Shown here piece after piece: positions 58,385 through 64,000 of a stretch of DNA of 64,000 nt. The first letter of the stretch is position 1. Each line of letters begins with the position of its first letter. The position numbers were made by a program, and so were the translations under genes. The notes under the pieces are model-generated. The model saw only the letters and a list, made by a program, of their open reading frames with translations, did not search any database and was not told the origin of the DNA. Origin of the DNA: Ophiura sarsii (Eukaryota > Echinodermata > Ophiuroidea > Amphilepidida > Ophiuridae); NCBI GenBank assembly GCA_035610835.1, contig CM069452.1, positions 28,384,143 to 28,448,142 of the forward strand. The letters run 5' to 3'.

Positions 58385-58595
58385 GCCTACAGTATGGCGT
58401 CAAGAATGTTACCTCCCTCCCACATGCCCATTATGTATCACACACACATACATAATGTCAGCGCTGAACCTCTCTGCCGGTGACTTTAGGTTGTCAGTTC
58501 AAATCCAACTGTGACCAATGTGTTGTTCTCTTGAGCATGACTCTTTACCTCACTTGCCTCTTCATAATTCCAGGTGTATTTAAATATGTTATTGG

Positions 58596-59509
58596 TAAGC
58601 CCCGGAGGATCCCGCGATTTTTTTAGGCAAAAACCGCGAGGCGAGATTACTAAAACCGCGATTCGCGGGATTTGCAACCAAAACCAAGAAATACCGCGAA
58701 AATAAACCAAATGCGAGAAACCGCGACCAAAAATGTGACCCGAAAAATCACCCCCAAATATCACCTCTTTAAAAAGTAAATAAGCTTACTTTATAGTCCA
58801 TTTTTCTTCTCTGCAAGAAAATATATTGATTTCCAAATGAATCCCTGGCAGAGGGGTTTCATAATTTGCGTAAAATTCCAATTAATGTCCTCCGTTTTAA
58901 CATTTTTGATACGGAAGAAATATTTGTTTTGAACACGCGCCGCCATCTTGAATGATTGAGTACATCCCCCAGTGGCTTCCAGTCGATCCGAAAAATTACC
59001 GTGCGTTAAATTGATAGCAAAATATAGAGGGCGGCAGAGTCTTAGTCAATTCTTTATGAAACCACTGTGATGAAACCCGTTTCCAGCAACCTAGGCGGCA
59101 TGATCTCGCATCATGAATCATTATGGGATGCATTACGTCAGAACATGTGCGATCTCAATTTGATCAAATTTTGATGATACAAATTTTACGGCGCAGCGGC
59201 GTAACATGGGGAAAGTAACATACGGGAACCAGACATTGTTTACATATAAAATGTATTTTCCGGGGGGATTTTCCCAACCAAGTTTGCATTGGTATGATTG
59301 GTACGATAGATCGAAATTTAACATGACATTTCAAGATTTTCTTGGACTAATTACGGTCGATTTTTGTGTAGAAATTTGAAATTTTGTTTTGTTGAGGAAA
59401 AAACCAACAATTCCGCGAAATCTCGGCATACTTTTAGAAAACCGAGGCAAATGGTAAATCCCGAGATTCACGCCGAGAAAACCGTGATCGCGGGAACCTC
59501 CGGGGCTTA
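58596..59509. mobile_element. Nonautonomous hAT-like element, 914 bp
   Basis: Perfect 8-bp TSDs GTTATTGG lie at 58588-58595 and 59510-59517. The terminal inverted repeat is TAAGCCCCGGAGG, followed by an imperfect continuation rich in CGCGGGA. The subterminal regions repeat ccgcga / gcgag words many times. No transposase frame was seen. Confidence 0.85.
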
Positions 59510-59553
59510 GTTATTGGTCCCAGCGTTATTGAATTCTGCTTCTGTAAACATAA

Positions 59554-60303
59554 TTTGACTTCGCCGATGACATTGCATTGTTGTCAGAGAAATTTCATCA
59601 AGCACAAGATCTGCTGAAAAGAGTTGAGACATCAGTAGCAAAGGTCGGTCTCAAAATGAATGCTAAGAAGACCAAGTTTATGTCATATAACCAGAGCCAG
59701 AAGGGATCCATACAGACAAATGATGGCAACAAGCTGGAGGAAGTTCAAGATTTTAAATATCTTGGTGCCTGGATGGAGAGTACGGTAAAAGACATTAAGC
59801 AACGCAAAGCATCAGCATGGAGAGCGTGCGGCAAAATGAACAAAATATGGAAGTCAACTCTATCTCGGAAGTTCAAACTTCGCCTGTTTGCCTCAACGGT
59901 GGAGTCAGTTCTGCTATATGGATGCGAAGCTTGGACCATTACCCCCAAGCTACAGAAAGAGTTAGATGGCTGCTACACCAGAATGCTGCGAGTAGTACTC
60001 AATGTCAACTGGAAACAACATATACCAAACACCCAACTGTATGGTGACCTCCCCAAAATAAGTCAGAAGATCCGGAAGAGAAGAACAAGGTTTGCTGGCC
60101 ACTGTTACAGAAGTGAGGAGCCAGTATCCAAACTGGTGCACTGGATCCCCAAACATGGCAAAAGAAAGCCGGGACGACCTGCCCTGACATTTATCGATCT
60201 ACTCAAGCAAGATACTGGACTGGAGACGAGTGACATAAAGACAGCAATGAACGACAGAAGAGTGTGGAGAAACATCGTAGATCGGGGACACGACCCGAAT
60301 TAA
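59554..60303 (+). pseudogene. 5'-truncated non-LTR retrotransposon reverse transcriptase, C-terminal part
   Basis: The open frame starts after a stop and reads FDFADDIALLSEKF. FADD is the catalytic YxDD-type motif of LINE reverse transcriptases. About 240 further residues follow, with family features: GLKMNAKKTKFM, FKYLGAW, a thumb-region YGCEAWT and a C-terminal RKPGRPALTFIDLLKQD followed by VWRNIVDRG. Fingers, palm start and any endonuclease domain are missing, so this is a 5'-truncated copy, although it is unbroken to its natural stop at 60301-60303. It begins about 45 bp after the TSD of the hAT element ending at 59509. The intact frame suggests a young insertion or coding drift not yet accumulated. 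Confidence 0.85.
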
Positions 60304-60494
60304 GAGAGAAACATTGAATCACCACCCGTCTAACCATCCCCCTTTTGTTTTGTTAAATGTGAATATAATGATATTGCATACAATTCATTTTTGTAAACAC
60401 TTCAGAGCCTCGCACACTTTCAGCGCTTGATATCAGCGGGATCTGCAAGGTTTTCTTAGTGTGTAGTGTGTATGAATACCATTAACTGATGGTT

Positions 60495-61190
60495 CAAAAG
60501 CCATATTGAAGGAGCAAGTTTTTTTAGTGTGTATGAACACCATTAACTCCTGGTTCAAAGCCATATTGAAGGAGCAAGTTGTGTTAATGTGTATTAACAC
60601 CATTACCTCCTGGTTCAAAGCCATATTGAACGAGCAAGTTTTCTTAGTGTGTATGAACACCATTAACTCCTGGTTCAAAGCCATATTGAACGAGCAAGTT
60701 TTGTTAATGTGTATAAACACCATTAACTCCTGGTTCAAAGCCATATTGAAGGAGCAAGTTTTTTTCGTGTGTTTGAACACCATTAACTCCTGGTTCAAAG
60801 CTATATTGAAGGAGCAAGTTTTGTTAATGTGTATTATGTATAAACACCATTAACTCCTGGTTCAAAGCCATATTGAAGGAGCAAGTTTTTTCAGTGTGTA
60901 TGAACACCATTAACTCCTGGTTCAAAGCTATATTGAAGGAGCAAGTTTTGTTAATGTGTATAAACACCATTAACTCCTGGTTCAAAGCCATATTGAAGGA
61001 GCAAGGTTTTTTCAGTGTGTATGAACACCATTAACTCCTGGTTCAAAGCTATATTGAAGGAGCAAGTTTTGTTAATGTGTATAAACACCATTAACTCCTG
61101 GTTCAAAGCCATATTGAACGAGCAATTTTTTTTTGCGTATGAACACTATTAACTCCTGGTGCAAAGACACATTGAAGGAGAAAGTTACTT
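60495..61190. repeat. 60-bp minisatellite with 120-bp higher-order structure
   Basis: About 11-12 units each contain cattaactcctggttcaaag and atattgaaggagcaag. Linkers alternate strictly between a tagtgtgtatgaacac type and a ttaatgtgtataaacac type, giving a two-unit repeat. Units at 60541-60781 are exactly 60 bp apart. A 20-residue open-frame periodicity on both strands follows from the length. Confidence 0.9.
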
Positions 61191-62009
61191 TGAGGACAAA
61201 TGATATACAAATTGCCAACAAATTTGGAAAAAGGGCAAATAATCTGAGCACACATAAATGTATCCGAATGTTTTAAATTTAATTTCCATGTGTTGAATTT
61301 TCATAGAAAGTTGGTATACAGTGTATCAATCAGTCAACACAGAATTCCAAGCAAAATTGAACTTGAGAAGTCTTTGGTTATTATAGTGTTCATATCACAA
61401 GGTCTTTGATTGGTTCAAAACGTACATGTGCTTGCCTGCCAAAATATAACACAAGGAATAAAACATTGACGCAGTACATGTGGGACCTCACATGCATATG
61501 TTCAAGAAGAACTTGACTGATCGATGCATTACTTGACTGATCGGTGCATTTTAATCAGTTGGTATTAAAATGAATCCATTTGTTTTTGTCCAGCACTGAT
61601 TCAATTATTGATAAGGGGAGGGGTAAAAAACACACTGTTTTACGGGCCCGACCAACCCCCTTTGTGTGTTTTTCAAGATTTTTTTTTCTCACATGTAAAA
61701 TCAGCCGGTTTTTGGCCGAAAATCTGTTTTTTTTCTCCAAAACAGTCCTGATATTTGTAGATTTTGGTGACCATTTAGTTTTAAATAAACACCAAAAAAA
61801 ACCCTAAAATCCGACCGACGACCCTACTTGACAGGTTCGTCCGCCCATAAACCATGGTGTTTTTTTTATTTACACCTAATATGGATATATACTGATTGAT
61901 GAATAGATATATATTGATTGATGGACGGATTAAAGGAAATTAGTCACCTTTCGGCAAGTTCATCAAAGTAGTAGTTCTTATCAAATATGTTGATCTTTAA
62001 TTAGTGTTA

Positions 62010-62218
62010 GGGGTCGTCCAAAATTAACGCCATTTTCACATACGTACAGAGCGTACATACATTTTTACCCCCTTCCCCCTCGAGTTACTTACGCAATAAA
62101 TGGCGAACATTTTTTGGCTTGATCAAAAATGCCTGCCTCTCAAGATCTCCATTTAAGTTTGTAACGTAGGCTTTGTTTTTGTACGTAAATGTAAATGGCT
62201 AAAATTATGGACAACCCC
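62010..62218. mobile_element. Harbinger-like MITE, 209 bp
   Basis: The 3-bp TSD TTA lies at 62007-62009 and 62219-62221. The terminal inverted repeat is GGGGTCGTCCAAAATTA, imperfect, and runs to GCCATTT. Noncoding. Confidence 0.7.
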
Positions 62219-62644
62219 TTAGGGGCTAGAATGACTTTAGGGGCACTGTAACTGTGTAAGTTTAGAGGGAAACATAATATACTACAAGTAGATCATTGTT
62301 TTCTTTCTGCTGCATGTCAGATTTGTTCCAAACAACTAACCAGTCCTGAACCCCTCTTTTGGGGAGGGAGGTGTGGAGGAGGGGGAAGGTTGTACTCAAA
62401 TAATCTGATGTGGATGTATGGAAATACATGAAAATGGACCCAAGCATTTACTATGTTTGAAGAATGATAAATCTGCAATAGCATTACTGGCCTAAAGAAT
62501 GTGGCATTACGTGATTGTAAAAATCTTGTATCTGACATTTTGGACCAAATTTACTGTTTGCGTAGTTATAAAAGTAAAGGTATACGCCATTATAAGGTAT
62601 GATGCAGGTCTGAATTCAAAGTACAAAAGAAAACAAAACATTAA

Positions 62645-62989
62645 AGGTAGATGTTCTGATTTTCAACTTGAAGTTTTCTATTCGACATGAAAGGTCACCC
62701 TCAAAAAAGTTGTATTCCAAAGTTTGAGTTGCATAACTCTAATGGTTCTTATTTTAGACGCACAAGATGCCGTGAAATGTGCCCATTGAGTTGTACACAA
62801 ACTATATTGGTGGTTAACCACTTTTCGCGGTAATTCGATGTTATTTCACCGATTTCTTCCTAATCATACTGATTTCGACCGTCAAATTTCAGTATGTTAA
62901 TCAGAAAAATATGATCTTTCATATGATATGAAAATCTCCATATGCTTGAGAAAATCTGTGTTATGAAAATGTGATCGGGTCATCTACCT
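62645..62989. mobile_element. TTAA-targeting MITE, 345 bp
   Basis: TTAA flanks (62641-62644 and 62990-62993) surround AGGTAGATG ... CATCTACCT. It has the same TTAA plus AGGT design as the element at 34737 but is otherwise different. Noncoding. Confidence 0.7.
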
Positions 62990-63353
62990 TTAAGGAACCT
63001 ATAATTCTCCTGCAAAATAACAAACCTGCAGATACAAATTTGTAAGTGACCAATGTTTTTTGAAGTCTAATAAGGAGATTTCATACCATCATGACATAGC
63101 AATTTTATATAACCTGGTTATTTCTCGATTGATCATGTGAATTTGACCTACATTGCCCCTCCCCCTCTGAGGGTAATCCATTAATTTGTAATACATGGTT
63201 GTAACAATGTAATCCCCTTCTGTAATTGGTATGTCAGGTTCTGTACCGCCTGGCTTTATTTTATGCCCTGTTCATTCATCCATCCCTTGGCCTGTATATT
63301 GCAGCATATTCATTCACCCATGTGACTCATACTTGTGTGTGTTTCCCCTACAG

Positions 63354-63470
63354 TCTCCGTATCAGATCTAAGTATTGGATGGAACCCCAGGTCACAGGAA
63401 GTAGGCGCTGACGACAACCAAAGTCAGTCAGGATGGACAGCAAGCAAGGGGTTAAACTCGATGATATGCC
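63354..63470 (+). CDS. First coding exon of an unrecognised gene (start at 63433)
   Basis: A good acceptor (gtgtttcccctacag) begins this exon. About 79 nt of 5'UTR is followed by ATG at 63433 in the context gtcaggATGG, close to Kozak. The coding part reads MDSKQGVKLDDMP and stops at a consensus donor GTAAGT after two bases of a codon (phase 2). An upstream non-coding exon is implied but was not located. I do not recognise the protein. The support is the spliceable, phase-matched link to the next exon at 63588. Confidence 0.5.
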
Positions 63471-63587
63471 GTAAGTCTTAGTAGTCGTACTGTAGCTAGC
63501 TACCCACCATCTTATGTACCCCTTCCCCACACATACATACATCCACACCCAGCTGTCAAAAATGTTCACCCCGTACGCTTTGTACAG

Positions 63588-63755
63588 AAGTCTGCTGTGT
63601 ATCACAGACTGGTTTAGTTACGATCACGCACAGGTGGAATTAGAGGGAGAGAAAGGCGACGAGCGGAAAGGCAAGTTGTTCTACTCCATACTGGGAACGG
63701 TGGAACCCAAAACCAGGACTATCAAGAGGAAGCGTTCCCAGCATTTGAGATTAGA
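63588..63755 (+). CDS. Second coding exon of the same unrecognised gene; continues past the window
   Basis: Using the acceptor cgctttgtacag, this exon enters in phase 2 and joins the first exon in frame: MDSKQGVKLDDMP, then SLLCITDWFSYDHAQVELEG, EKGDERKGKLFYSILGTVEP and KTRTIKRKRSQHLRLE. It ends at donor GTGAGT, again in phase 2. The open frame also runs upstream to an ATG at 63561, but that version does not phase with the first exon unless it is an alternative start. The product is soluble-looking, with an acidic/charged middle and a basic stretch (KTRTIKRKRSQH). There is no domain I can name. The remaining exons lie to the right of the window. Confidence 0.5.
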
Positions 63756-64000
63756 GTGAGTGATATACAGAGCATGCATTTTTTAGCCACCTTTACTAAT
63801 GCCATGACATGCCATTGTTATTTCGGGGACTTTTACTGCATATTGCTGTGTTTTTTGCATCTTCCTAGGTTTGTTTATCATATACATGTATTACAAGACC
63901 CTAAATTGATGCAAAAATACACAAGATACTCAGGGGTAGAATTTCGTTATGAGCCGCGAGAATCCAAACGGATTCTCACGGAAGGATTTTGCGAGAATCT

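Larger units (their letters stand above)
41098..63353. other. 22-kb intergenic region between the two genes
   Basis: No supportable host coding exon. Besides listed repeats, stretches with nothing recognisable include about 42.6-46.2 (except the G runs), 46.95-48.8, 51.8-52.7, 53.0-53.5, 56.8-57.8 and 61.2-62.0 kb. At 54296-54400 a short palindrome (cactagggcgtt / aacgccctagtg) is present. A slightly GC-richer patch at 44150-44540 has an open frame on minus (44535-44308) that I cannot assign. Confidence 0.55.

Noticed and set aside
60433..60853. Long repeat-protein frames on both strands
   Set aside because: They come from the 60-bp tandem array and are open on both strands only because the unit is a multiple of three.

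Overview
The window is non-coding-rich, AT-rich animal DNA. It has introns with canonical GT-AG sites, several families of interspersed repeats, LINE reverse-transcriptase fragments, and many nonautonomous DNA transposons. An invertebrate is likely, and a marine deuterostome (echinoderm or hemichordate) is my best guess from the style of the repeats and the frequent acatgta and taggcctac words. The phylum is inference, not shown.

The main gene lies on the minus strand, from about 41.1 kb down to about 6.4 kb. It encodes a three-Ig-domain, single-pass membrane glycoprotein of the basigin/neuroplastin family. Three phase 1-1 Ig exons (15506-15201, 13327-13046, 10077-9784) are followed by a transmembrane/cytoplasmic exon (7240-7105) carrying the family's signature: a proline and a glutamate inside the membrane helix. 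Two separate signal-peptide exons (41097-40983 and 38995-38935) both end in phase 1, so either can splice to the first Ig exon. This suggests alternative promoters. A candidate last coding exon of eight codons sits at 6445-6421. A 21-bp minisatellite lies in the intron just before it.

A second gene begins on the plus strand at the right edge. It has a 5'UTR/start exon at 63354-63470 and a second exon at 63588-63755 that joins it in frame. I do not recognise the protein, and it runs out of the window.

Everything else is mostly repeats, many with readable target-site duplications (TSDs). hAT-type elements with 8-bp TSDs lie at 20194, 30254, 34055, 54623 and 58596. A CCCGGG-ended family lies at 2843, 42261 and 57994, and a GGGCAGTTCC-ended pair with 4-bp TSDs is nested inside one CR1-like LINE at 49.4-51.7 kb. 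Harbinger-like (3-bp TSD), TTAA-targeting and TA-targeting MITEs are also present. Between 55093 and 56789 lies an almost fully palindromic Tc1-like element, made of two head-to-head copies of the transposase N-terminal half. Tandem arrays include a DR1-rich satellite at 22.8-24.8 kb, a 60-bp array with 120-bp higher-order structure at 60.5-61.2 kb, and seven poly(G)/poly(C) runs of 24-51 bp.

I found no rRNA gene, functional tRNA gene, CRISPR array or prokaryotic feature. The most notable points are the palindromic Tc1 element, the nested GGGCAGTTCC elements with their repeated internal motifs, the MITE inserted at a splice donor, and the alternative signal-peptide exons.
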